DNA of 64,000 nt from Sipunculus nudus (taxonomy: Eukaryota; Annelida; Sipuncula; Golfingiida; Sipunculidae), in the NCBI GenBank assembly GCA_026874595.1, contig CM049307.1:78836643-78900642 (forward strand), given 5' to 3'. The notes below the pieces were generated by a model. That model did no database searches. It worked only from the letters and a program-made list of their open reading frames with translations, and was not told the DNA's origin. Made by a program: the position numbers and the translations under genes. Shown piece after piece: positions 1 to 9,961 of the stretch (its first letter is position 1; the number at the start of each line of letters is the position of its first letter).

Positions 1-1950
1 TCTACAATTTAAATATATAACTTATTATCAGCTTATGCTAATATTCTAGTTTCGCAGTGCAATGCTTACAGATACTGGCCTATTTTTTGGTCTTTTGGCG
101 CATAATGACCACTTTCAAATCAAGTTCAAATTTATAAAATAATTTTCCTCCTCAAGTCTCCCATTTTCAAATCTTGTTATGTCACATAGAAAAAAAACAG
201 ACCAATTGCTAAACAGGTTTATATCTATTAATACTCATTAAGTGTGGAAAGGTTCTTGTCTATCAGCCGATGGGTTAACTTTTGTTTCACTGTGTTAATA
301 TCTTACTGCATGTATATCTTACATGGGTTATAAAATTGACAGCGAGGTCCTGCTAGGGACAGGTAATATGTTTCCATATTATCCATAATACTGAAGAGTC
401 AGATGGTGCTGCATGGTATGATGTTGTTGCTACTGGTTACCACTCAGTACTTAGCATTTCATCATACCAAGAGCTTGGCCTCCTTCCTTGGTTCTAAAAA
501 GTGCGCCTACCCTACTTACAGCGCCCTTTACTAGGCGCCCCATGAGTCCAACGTCAACCCCTACTGGCAATTATGGATACTAATCACAAGTTAAAGTCAT
601 GTAAGCTCTTTATCGTCATACATATATTGAAATACATGAAATCCAGCTTACATGGAGGAGGCTGTTCCTGTCGGTGGTTCTCATTGTATACGTATCAGCT
701 GAGCTGCCGGTAATCGATATGGTTAAATGAGGAGACCTTGAACGTGAATCCTCTGCTGGGCAGTAATGTTAGGGGTTTAAGAAAATTTTATTTGAAATTT
801 ATTTCTGCATGTGTACGTGAGGATGTACTTTAATACAGGTGGTGCCGCTGTCCCTAAACAGGGACATTTAAGTAAAATGTACAATTAAGTAAAACTTATT
901 TATACGTATGTATATTACATTGTAAGGATGTTTTAAAAGTTATTTTGAGATTCAGTATTTATTGCTTGGTCACAGATTGTACGATCTGTGTTAAACTTCC
1001 AAAAACCTTAATTTTTCTTTTTTTTTAAGAAATGGTATTCTATTTTGTCAAGAAGGTCTAAGCATACATACACACACAGTGTGAATAACATTTCTTCGTG
1101 ATTTATAGTTTTTCTATATTATAATTTGAGTATTATTTGCCTCTAAGTAATAAGACCCGCGTGTCCTGGTGTCTGGTAGCAGTGTCCGTATGACAACACT
1201 TCTCTGGGCTTGCAGGGTCTGATTTGTGCCCCGCTCACGACTAGACGGACAGTACGGCGGCAAGAACAAGCACTATATTTCGCTTCATCTCACTAATAGT
1301 GAAACTGAACAAAATTGTTTTGGCTAAAAACATGGGCTGGTGAATCCAGTCCACCATATTATATGAAATACTGCATAATGCAAGGAAACATTTATAAAAA
1401 ATTATTGCACGACCTAAAGAAACTACCGTTTACTTATGAAATAATAATAATAATACTACTACTAATAATAATAGCAATAATAATATTTTTTTTTATATGT
1501 GGATGGCCGAAAAAATGACCAGTCATCATCATTTCATATAATATTGTGAAAAAATAGTGCAAAATTGGATCAGGCTATTGCTGTTGATTTTCTTTTTATT
1601 TATAAAATAAAATGGACCCCACTTCAGTCTAGTGTAAACCTGTGTGTGCGAAAGTTCTGAAAAAAATTAAAATGTCGATTATCATCATATTGGAAAGGTG
1701 GCAGGGATATATGTGGGAATGATTCAGTTTTATTTTCTATTGGCCGTCACGTCAGGGAAATGAGCAACCTGTGCAATGGGATACACATCAGGTATAATGC
1801 TTCTATGCTCGACCGTTACCTTTCAAGTACACGTGTGACATGTATATGTACAATGTAAGTACTAAACATTTTGCACCCGATTATATGCACCAATTACACA
1901 AACGTCGTTCCTGAAATACTGGCATAGATGCACAGAACATGAAATGAATG
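1..1950. other. No gene recognised
   Basis: AT-rich sequence with only short open frames and no family similarity that I can see. A CpG-richer patch lies near 1150-1260. Distal regulatory sequence for neighbouring genes cannot be excluded. Confidence 0.5.
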
Positions 1951-2136
1951 TAGGTGGCGCAACCAGTCTTGTGTACAAGACAGCCATCGAAGATGTATGG
2001 ACATGCATAATTTCAGGCATATATTTCAAACCACTCTTGTACAATAATGTATGAAACCCAAAACCAATTTTAGGTGGCGCCACAAGTTACGTATACAACA
2101 ATACGATCCGACATATATGGATATAATTTCAGGCTG
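1951..2136 (+). repeat. Two direct copies of a ~70-bp repeat
   Basis: The motif TAGGTGGCGC starts at 1951 and again at 2071, and both copies run on to a shared AATTTCAGGC at about 2009-2018 and 2126-2134. The spacing is 120 bp and the copies are diverged. A related GGTGGCGCAACAA stretch occurs near 27125, which suggests a dispersed family. No coding potential is seen. Confidence 0.5.
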
Positions 2137-2162
2137 ATGTCAAGGCAATCCTGAAAAATAAG

Positions 2163-2240
2163 CATTCACCTGATGATTGGGTCGCATCCCGTGAAACAGA
2201 CTGTTGTGAACTTACAGTGTTGTTTTTCTTGTATGAATAG
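2163..2240 (+). repeat. Dispersed repeat with hammerhead-like core, copy 1
   Basis: CTGATGA (2170-2176) is followed by a potential GGG/CCC stem around a TCGCAT loop, then GAAAC (2193-2197), then a hairpin pairing ACTGT with ACAGT. This is the order of core elements in a type I hammerhead ribozyme. The stem I pairing is poor and the position next to GAAA is a mismatch, so activity is doubtful. A close copy without GAAAC starts at 4498. Confidence 0.4.
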
Positions 2241-2301
2241 CCATGCTGGTTCATTGTTCACAGATGGAAATGACAAACATGGTGTATTTGCACACTTTTT
2301 A

Positions 2302-2778
2302 GGTTAGAGGGACCTATTTCCAGGCCCTATATATTATCATATAAGATGCACATGTTGGGGGCTCTGGGAAAGTTTTTTCTATCGAATGTTTGGCATCATG
2401 TGATACATCAAAATCATGCTGACCTCCTGCACTTTTATTTTGTTCCAGGAAAACAGGGGGTTCAGTATCTCATTTTCGCGGTATATGACAGAAAGCTACA
2501 GCTTCTAAAACTGGCCATTAGATGTCGCCTTTTCTCAAGACATTTCCAGGAATCACATATACAACTTTCAATCCCCTCCAGCATTAACAAAAAAAAGGCC
2601 TGCTATTTTTTTATTAATTTAATTTCTCCTATCACCCACCTGCCATACATATTGTATGCATCCTGAAATATTTTTTCCCTGAAATTTTCTACTGCCCTGC
2701 AATATTTAATGCCCGCTCACTCTTGACGCCACAAATTGGGCCGACCCTGACCGGACCCGGAAATAGGTCTCTCTAACC
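2302..2778. mobile_element. MITE-like element with 20-bp TIRs, copy 1
   Basis: The left end GGTTAGAGGGACCTATTTCC (2302-2321) is repeated in inverted orientation with one mismatch at 2759-2778. A TA dinucleotide flanks each end (2300-2301 and 2779-2780), as expected of a TA target duplication. The interior has short open frames but no recognisable transposase. The last 160 bp recur almost unchanged in copy 2 at 3407-3566. Confidence 0.65.
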
Positions 2779-3055
2779 TACACTTCCCCAACCCGACCCG
2801 AATTATTTTTTTTTAAATATATTTAGGAAGTTCTTACTTGTTCGAGTACAAAAAAAAAGTTCGCGACCAATACCGCATATTTTAGGTCCCCTGTGGATGG
2901 CGAAATGTATCGGCCCACACCCGGTGAAAATGGCCATTTCTGCTGCACAGGAGTGAATACAACCAAGTGATCTACAATTTCATTATATTAAAGTTTCACC
3001 CATCCTACAGGCATTTGCTTTATTTATTCAAATAAGATATGGTTTTATTTGTAGG

Positions 3056-3160
3056 GGGGGGGGTACATTTTTTTAGGGGGGGGGGGTAAAAAGTGAGGGG
3101 GTTCAAATGAGGGGGGGGTGCTCTGTGTGTTTATTAGTGTGTGGGGGAGGGGGCCGTGTT
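3056..3160 (+). repeat. Poly(G)-rich low-complexity tract
   Basis: Several runs of 7-11 G separated by short AT stretches. Such tracts often carry assembly length errors, and they could form quadruplexes. No gene is present. Confidence 0.7.
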
Positions 3161-3380
3161 GAGCCAGGTGTTTATTTTTGGCGATAATAGGGGTATGAAT
3201 GATTTAAATTATTGGATTTTGAAAAACTTTTGGGAAAAAAATTTATTTAAACATATTCTGTATGTGTCGTCCTGACACAAAAAATAAGTTTGTTCAAAAA
3301 GTTTTGGTTTAACTTACTGTCTGTTGTGATTTTTCTCCCCAATTGTAAAGAGACTGCTGTTTTTCCTGAAATGCACCTAC

Positions 3381-3566
3381 AGGTTAGAGGGACCTATTAT
3401 TTCCATTAATTTCTCCTATCACCCACCAGCCATACATATTGTATGCATCCTGAAATATTTTTTCCCTGAAATTTTCTGCTGCCCTGCAATATTTAATGCC
3501 CGCTCACTCTTGACGCCACAAATTGGGCCGACCCTGACCGGACCCGGAAATAGGTCCCTCTAACCT
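3381..3566. mobile_element. MITE-like element, short copy 2
   Basis: It has the same terminal inverted repeats as the element at 2302-2778, the left arm at 3381 and the right arm ending at 3566, but only about 186 bp long. The 160 bp at 3407-3566 match 2620-2779 without gaps, so copy 2 looks like an internally deleted derivative. No clear TA duplication flanks it. Confidence 0.6.
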
Positions 3567-3568
3567 TT

Positions 3569-3686
3569 AGGAACCAGCGAAGTGACGTAACGGTAGTGAC
3601 GTCATAGTTTCACCCAATACATTTGTCGGCACGGCGACTTTGCATGCAGCATGGAGAACTACCGTGACGTCACTTCGCTGGTTCCT
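3569..3686. repeat. Inverted repeat with CRE octamers
   Basis: AGGAACCAGCGAAGTGACGT at 3569-3588 is the reverse complement of the sequence ending at 3686. The arms enclose two perfect palindromic TGACGTCA octamers (3597-3604 and 3665-3672), the consensus site for CREB/ATF factors. The right arm runs directly into the SINE-like unit. Confidence 0.6.
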
Positions 3687-3822
3687 ATAAAAGTGTGCAA
3701 CTACAGAGAGGGGAAGGGAATCTGGCGTAGCCAAGTGGTGAGACCCCGACCGGAAATCGGGAGATCGTGGGTTCGATCCCACTGTCATTGAACCGACTTT
3801 TCTGTGTATACCATTTCCATCT
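3661..3822 (+). mobile_element. tRNA-derived SINE-like unit, copy 1
   Basis: An A-box-like TAGCCAAGTGGT (3728-3739) and a B-box-like GGTTCGATCCC (3770-3780) lie about 30 bp apart, as in the internal RNA polymerase III promoter of tRNA genes. The surroundings do not fold as a full tRNA, and the unit is repeated at 3961-4120 with the same 5' head and 3' tail. A tRNA-derived SINE is therefore the best call. Confidence 0.6.
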
Positions 3823-3960
3823 ATAAACAATGAACCGGCATGGCTATTTTTACATCTATATGTAATATATGAAGCACAACATATTAGGCTATTAGTTCTC
3901 CCTGCTGCATGCAAAGTCGCCGTGCAGACACATGTATTTGTTGAGAGTATGACGTCACGG

Positions 3961-4120
3961 TAGTGACGTCACTTCGTTGGTTCCTACAGAAGTGTGCAAA
4001 TCCACAGAGGGGAAGGGAATCTGGTGTAGCCAAGTGGTCTTGCTCCCGACCGGAAATCGGAAGATCGTAGATTCGCTTCCCCCGTCAGTGAACCGACTTT
4101 TCTGTGTATACCATTTCCAT
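3961..4120 (+). mobile_element. tRNA-derived SINE-like unit, copy 2
   Basis: A diverged copy of the unit at 3661-3822. The A-box-like segment is kept, while the B box is mutated (ATTCGCTTCCC), so pol III activity is unlikely. TGACGTCA octamers at 3950-3957 and 3964-3971 sit in its 5' head, as in copy 1. Confidence 0.55.
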
Positions 4121-4497
4121 ATATATATTTATGTATATGACTGTATATGTATATGCGATCTGTTTCATAGTATATGTGTACTTTATATCATATGTGTATA
4201 CAACTGAAATTCTCACTGTACCCAGGACCCTATTAAAAATCAGCTTATTATGCTAATTGGGCATCCTGGTAAAATATCTTTGTATTAAATATAAACATTT
4301 AAACAACAACAAACCTCTTTGCCCTGTTATGTTCCAGTATCACACGTGTACCCCAACCAATCCTATTGTGCCCCCGAGGACAATAGGATCAGTGTCAGTC
4401 TTTCACATGCCCCCCCCCTCCATACGCAAAAAGCATAATCTCGTTATCCCGTTAAGTCTCAGCTTCTCAAACCACGCCGTTAGCTTCATTCTAACCA

Positions 4498-4560
4498 CAT
4501 TCACCTGATGATCGGGTCGCATCCAGACTGTTGTGAATTTACAGTGTTGTTTTTCTTCAT
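4498..4560 (+). repeat. Dispersed repeat with hammerhead-like core, copy 2
   Basis: Matches the repeat at 2163-2240, with CTGATGA at 4505-4511 and a CGGG stem strand, but GAAAC and the second CG of the stem are deleted. It runs straight into an (AT)n tract. Confidence 0.5.
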
Positions 4561-4562
4561 GG

Positions 4563-4563
<1 letters not shown>

Positions 4564-4653
<90 letters not shown>
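4564..4653. repeat. (AT)n microsatellite
   Basis: About 90 bp of almost pure AT dinucleotide abutting the repeat at 4498-4560. Confidence 0.9.
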
Positions 4654-4654
<1 letters not shown>

Positions 4655-4659
4655 TAGGG

Positions 4660-5705
4660 ACCTATTCAGATACCAGGAAAGTTAAATATACACGATATAT
4701 AATGTTTTCTTTTAAAATAGTATGGTATTTGCTAATATATTTTTCTAAAACCGTTGTACTGGATACAAGTACAAATAGGCTTGCACCTGGTGCGATCTAT
4801 GCTGCCAAACATGGACATAGCACACCCGCCTGCTCGCGTATCATGCAACTAAAATCAAGATTTTTTAAGCTTCTGCCCAGTTTTTTTTCTGTTTTTATAT
4901 CCTTCATGTTTCCTTCGAGTTGTCACTATGAGCAAGAGTTGAGATATGATCATGGCGTCTTGTCATGGTAAGCACATACATGGACTGTGTTTACTCACAC
5001 ATGGAACCATAACAACTTATACACCAGGTGACCTGGAGATAGTAAGTCTTGTATTGATCAAGGATGAGCTAATGGCATGACATTTGTCATAATATGCACA
5101 TATCATTACAAATGTTTAATTACCTATAATTCAAAATAGCCGTGAGCTAATGACTTATCTACAAGCAATGAATCATTATGCTACCATCCAGGTGTTCATA
5201 TAGTCAGGCAATTTACACAGCTTGTAATGTGTATATCCACTACATAATGTAACCTAAGCAACCGAGAACTTTGTCTTACTATAGATTAGTCGTTGTTTTC
5301 GATTTGTATTGCTGGCTTTCCTTCTTACACCTACGGGCAAGGGTCTAAAAGGAACATTTACTTCGGATTTCAAATAAAAATCCTATATATTGTAATAACA
5401 TTGGTGAAAAAAAATGTATATAAATTAGTTCTATTTAGGTTAAATTTATCTTATTGTCAATTTACCAGCCAAATCTTAATTATATCTCTAAATGAGTCAG
5501 ATACCAGCCCTCTGAGGCGGGTAACCTCTTGACCAGTGTCCTGTGGTTTATTGTTTTCTTTCATCATAAACTAAACATTTACAATCAATATTTTATTTAG
5601 ATACGTCATTTCTCATTTACAGAAACACTGAAGTCTCTCCTTGACTGTTCGGCTTTAGATGTTTATATGCGAAGTAGATCATGAAACCATCAAACTTTTG
5701 ATATA
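4660..5705. other. No gene recognised
   Basis: AT-rich sequence upstream of transporter copy A. I see no exon or repeat that I can support. It would contain the promoter or 5' UTR exon of copy A if that gene is expressed. Confidence 0.4.
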
Positions 5706-5730
5706 TAAAATCAGTTCTTAATTAGACATG

Positions 5731-6152
5731 ATGTCGTTGTTTCTGGGTACGCGGCCTGTGATTCCGTGACACCTTGTGACAAAAGAATTATTACCCCCGC
5801 CAGTCTCACCCAGGAATCAACAGAAAAAGATGGTCCGGGCTGTGCAGCAAACAATAAAAATGATGAAAATAGAGAAAGCGTGAATGCGATAATTAACAGC
5901 TCAGATTTTAAATCAATGCACAAGGATGCGGAGACATTGACTGGAAGGTGCTCTGAACAAGCAGATAATGACAGCATAGAAACATGGTTTAGCTACCTTG
6001 TTCTTGCCGTATGTTTACCACCCATGCTTTATCGGACGGAGTATTGATGCTTTACGGAATCATCTATCAAGACCTGAGGTCAAGTTTCGTCGCTAACACG
6101 TCCAGTCTGTCCCTGCCGTCTTCAGTACAAACTGCCATGTCTTGTTGTGGAG
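5731..6152 (+). pseudogene. Copy A exon 1 (N-terminus, TM1-TM2 start)
   Basis: Encodes a polar N-terminal tail, then a segment with DNDSIETWFSYLVLAVC matching copy C. The frame then changes by one base (35 nt where copy C has 36) before DGVLMLYGIIYQDL. The tail frame used from about 5733 has no in-frame ATG. The exon ends GGAG before GCAAGT, so it uses a GC donor. Confidence 0.7.
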
Positions 6153-6798
6153 GCAAGTTACTTTTAACACGAAATATAACGCAACACTGATTTTTTTTTT
6201 GTTTAATGAATTTTATTGGGTCGGAAAAAAAGGTACGGCACAGAAACATTTTTGAAAATAAATGCAAATCAGGAAACATTCTGGCACAGGTGCGGTATGA
6301 TCCTGCAATCGCCACACTGAAAATTCTAAATTAATATATATCAGAGGTAAAGATATTGTTAAACTGTACCTCGTATCACCAATAAAATAATATTCTAGCT
6401 GTAAACTATACAAATTTTGAAACAAACATGAGACACTACTTATTTAAACTGAAGTATCTGATTAGCTTGTGTAAGCATGAGATATATTAATTTTGTACAC
6501 TTTTTTACGTGTATTAAATGTCTGAATTATGTACTTTACCGTTCAGTTGATTTAATGTAACATTCATGTACATGTGACCTAACAAGTGCTTTTACTTTCC
6601 TTTTACATGAATGGTGGTAATATATCATTTTGTTTTTATGTATCTTTTTATATATTGTGAATAAATATACAGTAGCATATTTCTCTAATATTTCATACTT
6701 CATTTAGATTAATTTTCCTTTCCTTCATTTTTCTGTATCGGAACAGAAAAGTTTATTCAGCCGTTCAAATATTCATTATGAAATATTTTATTATTCAG

Positions 6799-6917
6799 CC
6801 TTGATTGTCAGTCCGCTCTTGAAAATCATCTCTCTTCGTACCGCTGGTATTATTGGGGGATGTCATCATCTGCCAACAGCTTGCCATTCTTCACTTTGAC
6901 GTTCGGCTTCGTATCAG
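6799..6917 (+). pseudogene. Copy A exon 2, 25 nt short
   Basis: Starts ALIVSPLLKIISLRTAGIIGG, aligning with copy C exon 2, and ends FTLTFGFVSG in another frame. The length is 119 nt against 144 nt in copy C and in rejoined copy B. A net loss of 25 nt in the middle removes part of a membrane helix and shifts the frame. The acceptor TTATTCAG and donor TCAG/GTATGA look normal. Confidence 0.7.
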
Positions 6918-7301
6918 GTATGACTGTAATACCTGATTAAACAAACATCCTAATAGTCTATGTACTCAGACATTAAATTATTACAGGAATATGTAAAGGC
7001 CGCATTCATTCTCGTACCCATTATAAATTACCATCTTTCCTGATGGGACAAATTCTATGGGTCTGATCGCAGAGATACTATCCCCACATATTCGAGTCTT
7101 GGTACGTATCCTCTTGTGGATTCCCTGCCCTTATCTAACCCATAGTAATTCATTTTTAAGAAACATTTAAAAAACTTTTCCGTAGCCGTTATCACTTGTT
7201 CGTGCGGACTAAAACCAGATGTCGAAAGTTGAATAACGGAAGGATATCCCGCCATTAATAAACGGGTAGTAGAATCTAAACCATCACCATTCAAATTTCA
7301 G

Positions 7302-8027
7302 GTTTTGGATATGCGTTCCTATTATTCTTGGCCGCATTGGGGGTTTCAAAGTATTTTGACCGGCACCTAGCGGTGGCGACTGGAATCGCAAAGTCAGGGT
7401 CATGTTTAGGCGTGTTTGCGATGGGTCCTCTGACAAGGTATCTTCTGGACAAATACACATGGCGTGGCTGCATGTTGATCCAAGCCGGTGTTGTTCTTCA
7501 GTGTTGGTGGTTATGGATGCTAGTACGACCAGATTTAGGTCAAGAATCAACGGACTATGGACACCTCAAGCGTGTAGACATCAATTCAAAACAACTTTGT
7601 GACAGAGACAGCAATCAATCAAATGCACAAGAGCAGGACACAATCGCGAAGATTAAACTGTTGGCAGCATTAAAAGCCGCTGTAGACTTCAGTCTGTTGA
7701 AGGAGCTATCCTTTGCCCTCTATATGATAGCACTCTTTATTACTCAGCTTGCATATCCTCTGGTTTATGTATTTACACCTGATAAAGGTACTGAAATGGG
7801 GTTTTCTAAAAATGAGACCGGATGGTTTGTTTTTTGTCTTGGCATTGGCAGTTTACTCGGAAGAATTTTAATTGGTTTGATTGGCAATGCTGCCTTCCTA
7901 CAAGGACGACAACCGATACTTCATAGCTTTTGTCTCGCTCTGGCTGGTGTCAGCCATATTTTGGTTCCATCTTGCTGGAGCCTTTGGTCAATGTATATTA
8001 TCATGTCGGTATGCGGGTTTGCAGGTG
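7302..8027 (+). CDS. Copy A exon 3, open (TM4-TM10 core)
   Basis: 726 nt, open throughout. It holds the MCT-family motif YFDRHLAVATGIAKSGSCLG, the KYTWRG turn, a polar cytoplasmic loop of about 60 residues, and the second half of the transporter starting at FSLLKELSFALYM. Acceptor TTTCAG and donor GGTG/GTAAGT are standard. Its preservation contrasts with exons 1-2. Confidence 0.8.
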
Positions 8028-8482
8028 GTAAGTGATAAAATACTTCCATGTGAAAACAAATATCAGCTGCCCCATCTCGGCAAATAACAGATCAATATCT
8101 AGTACTTTGCGATAAGCCTACTATATATTTCATTTTAACACATGAACCTGAATAAAACAACATGACCATATTTCATTCAGAGTCACATTAAAATACTTAT
8201 TAATTAGGTTTTACTATATCGTATCACGATAATAACTTGTTCGGGTGCGAATAGATCGCAGCCGTGCCGAATACACGATAATGATATAAATCTTAGACGG
8301 TTGGAAAGATATTCAGTAATAAGCAATAAAACAAACGGCTACAGTCCGTATCTATATAAGCACTTTTTTCTTCGTTTTTTTTTTTCCGACGATATAACTC
8401 ACGAATGTCCATTTAACTTTATATTTTTTTTTAAAGTGACAGGTGTGTAACTTAAAATTTACCTGGTGAAGGTTTCTTTCAG

Positions 8483-8608
8483 GTGGACATATGGTGATGG
8501 TTCCTGTCGTTATTGTTGAATTTTTCGGACATGAGAGACTCGCTCGTTCCTACTGCATTTGGTTTTCCGTATTTGGTGTGGCGTACCTGATGGGAGCTCC
8601 ACTTTCAG
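8483..8608 (+). CDS. Copy A exon 4 (TM11)
   Basis: 126 nt, the same length as in copies B and C. It encodes GGHMVMVPVVIVEFFG and a second hydrophobic stretch ending APLSG. It is flanked by TTTCAG and TCAG/GTAAAT. Confidence 0.75.
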
Positions 8609-8798
8609 GTAAATTATTTTTTTTTTGCGGTGAGAAATACAAAATGAATCAAATAATTCTTCTATATTAAAATTCATCAAATTGATAAAGGTGAGTTGTG
8701 AATTTCTGTTTGTATTTTATTCTATACGAAAGATCAATTTATCAATCAACTGAAAACTATATCGGATGGTTATAAATATGCTTATTTGTATATTTCAG

Positions 8799-8929
8799 GA
8801 TTTTCCAGGGATAATCTTAATTCCTACGACCCTGCGTTTTACCTTGCTGGAGGACAATTTTTCATTGCAGCATTGATTATATATTTTCTGAGTACTTCCG
8901 ACGGGCCATCAGAAGGTTTATTTAACTAA
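8799..8929 (+). CDS. Copy A exon 5 (TM12, stop)
   Basis: 131 nt, the same length as copy C exon 5. It encodes FSRDNLNSYDPAFYLAGGQF, a hydrophobic helix and a short polar tail ending at TAA. Confidence 0.75.
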
Positions 8930-9563
8930 ACTTTATTCCCAGATAGTTAAATAGTCACAATTCCGTTGAGGTGAATTGCAGACTCTTATTCCTATATGAA
9001 TTTAAATGATAATGGATGTTACATTAATTTTAAAATAGAAGTATTTTTTTTAATATCCGCCATGCTTAAATATTACATTTCAGTTGTTACTGATGTGTTT
9101 ATGAACGAATAACATTAATACTAAGTTTACTAGAGTTTCTGAATGACTAAACGTGTCAAAACGATAAATGTAGTCACTTGGAACAAACCAAAGCGGTCTG
9201 TGATCGATTCTGTATGTTGACTGTTGTTGCCTTATTTCGAGAAGTGAATTTTTAACAACAATACATTCTTGGAAAGCATATACTTAATAGTTCCATCGCG
9301 AATAAAGAGTCCGAATTCTGAAGACATTTGTTCACGTAAAAGGATGCAATAATTGGACTTTTTTATAATTGTCCTAGAGGCGTTATATATGTCTTGGCAA
9401 AAAACTAACAGTTAGAACTTCAAAGTAACGTTTATTCAACAGCAAAAATGATCCCTTGGTGAAGTAACACTGGTCTGTCTTAAGTTACGATTCCTTTTAA
9501 ACGGTTCGTTTTCGGCCGCGGTACGGTCGCGGTTGCGGATAGTCGAACATATGATATAAAGAG
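8930..9563. other. 3' UTR of copy A and spacer
   Basis: An AATAAA hexamer at 9301-9306, about 370 bp after the stop, is the likely polyadenylation signal. Nothing else is recognised. Confidence 0.4.
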
Positions 9564-9688
9564 TGATTCCTTTTATGTGGTTGCGGTATCTGTCCGACCT
9601 GTCATCCGACAAAATTTTTGTCTCGTCCGACCCAAAAAGTTTAAACGGATGGGGTCGGATTATAACCGCAACCGCATAAAAGGAATCA
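9564..9688. mobile_element. Small foldback element
   Basis: The 24-nt arms TGATTCCTTTTATGTGGTTG... (9564-9587) and its reverse complement (9665-9688) differ at one position and enclose 77 bp with further GGTCGGA/TCCGACC pairing. It looks like a MITE or a hairpin-ended element. No protein is encoded. Confidence 0.55.
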
Positions 9689-9780
9689 GGGTCAGATGAG
9701 GTCGGACGGGGTCGGACTGGGAATCCCCTACATTGCATACGTCACATGGGTGGTTTTCCAGGATTACACGTAGTGAGTAA

Positions 9781-9954
9781 TATGCCACGTGGCAAGACCG
9801 CATTCTCCGTTACCGAGAATGAAAAATTAATAGAACTTGTGAGAAAGAACGAAGCGCTGTACAACGCCAGCCTGCCTGAGTACCGAGATGCCCTGTTGCA
9901 TCAAAACCTGTGGGACAGTATTGCTGGGATCATGGGAAGACACGACATGGACGA
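9781..9954 (+). CDS. Orphan exon encoding an MADF-like domain N-terminal half
   Basis: The frame from ATG 9781 reads MPRGKTAFSVTENEKLIELV and continues through LYNASLPEYRDALLHQNLW to GIMGR. Acidic and aromatic residues are spaced as in MADF domains (Adf-1-like, Myb/SANT-related DNA binding). A possible donor GTGTAA follows at 9955; otherwise the frame stops at 9961. The expected second half (RW..LRD-type segment) was not found nearby. Such domains occur in transcription regulators and in PIF/Harbinger transposons, and which one this was cannot be decided. The exon may be a relic. Confidence 0.5.
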
Positions 9955-9961
9955 TGTGTAA

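Larger units (their letters stand above)
5731..8929 (+). pseudogene. MCT-like transporter copy A, broken in exons 1-2
   Basis: Five exons with phase-1 joins: 5731-6152, 6799-6917, 7302-8027, 8483-8608, 8799-8929. The order and splice phases match copy C. The family (SLC16/MCT, major facilitator superfamily, 12 membrane helices) moves small carboxylates or related solutes across the plasma membrane; the substrate cannot be inferred here. Exons 3-5 are open and carry the conserved YFDRHLAVATG motif. Exon 1 has a shift near its start (the ATG at 5731 reads into a stop within 14 codons) and a 1-nt loss near 6010. Exon 2 is 25 nt shorter than in copy C and also out of frame. A polyadenylation signal AATAAA is at 9301. 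Sequence errors could mimic one lesion but hardly all three. Confidence 0.75.

Noticed and set aside
2346-2666. 106-codon open frame as a transposase
   Set aside because: It lies inside the TIR element but shows no transposase motif, is absent from the deleted copy, and includes a poly(A) stretch.
3728-3795. Functional tRNA gene
   Set aside because: A and B boxes are present, but no full cloverleaf or acceptor stem forms and the unit is repeated with constant flanks, so a SINE fits better.
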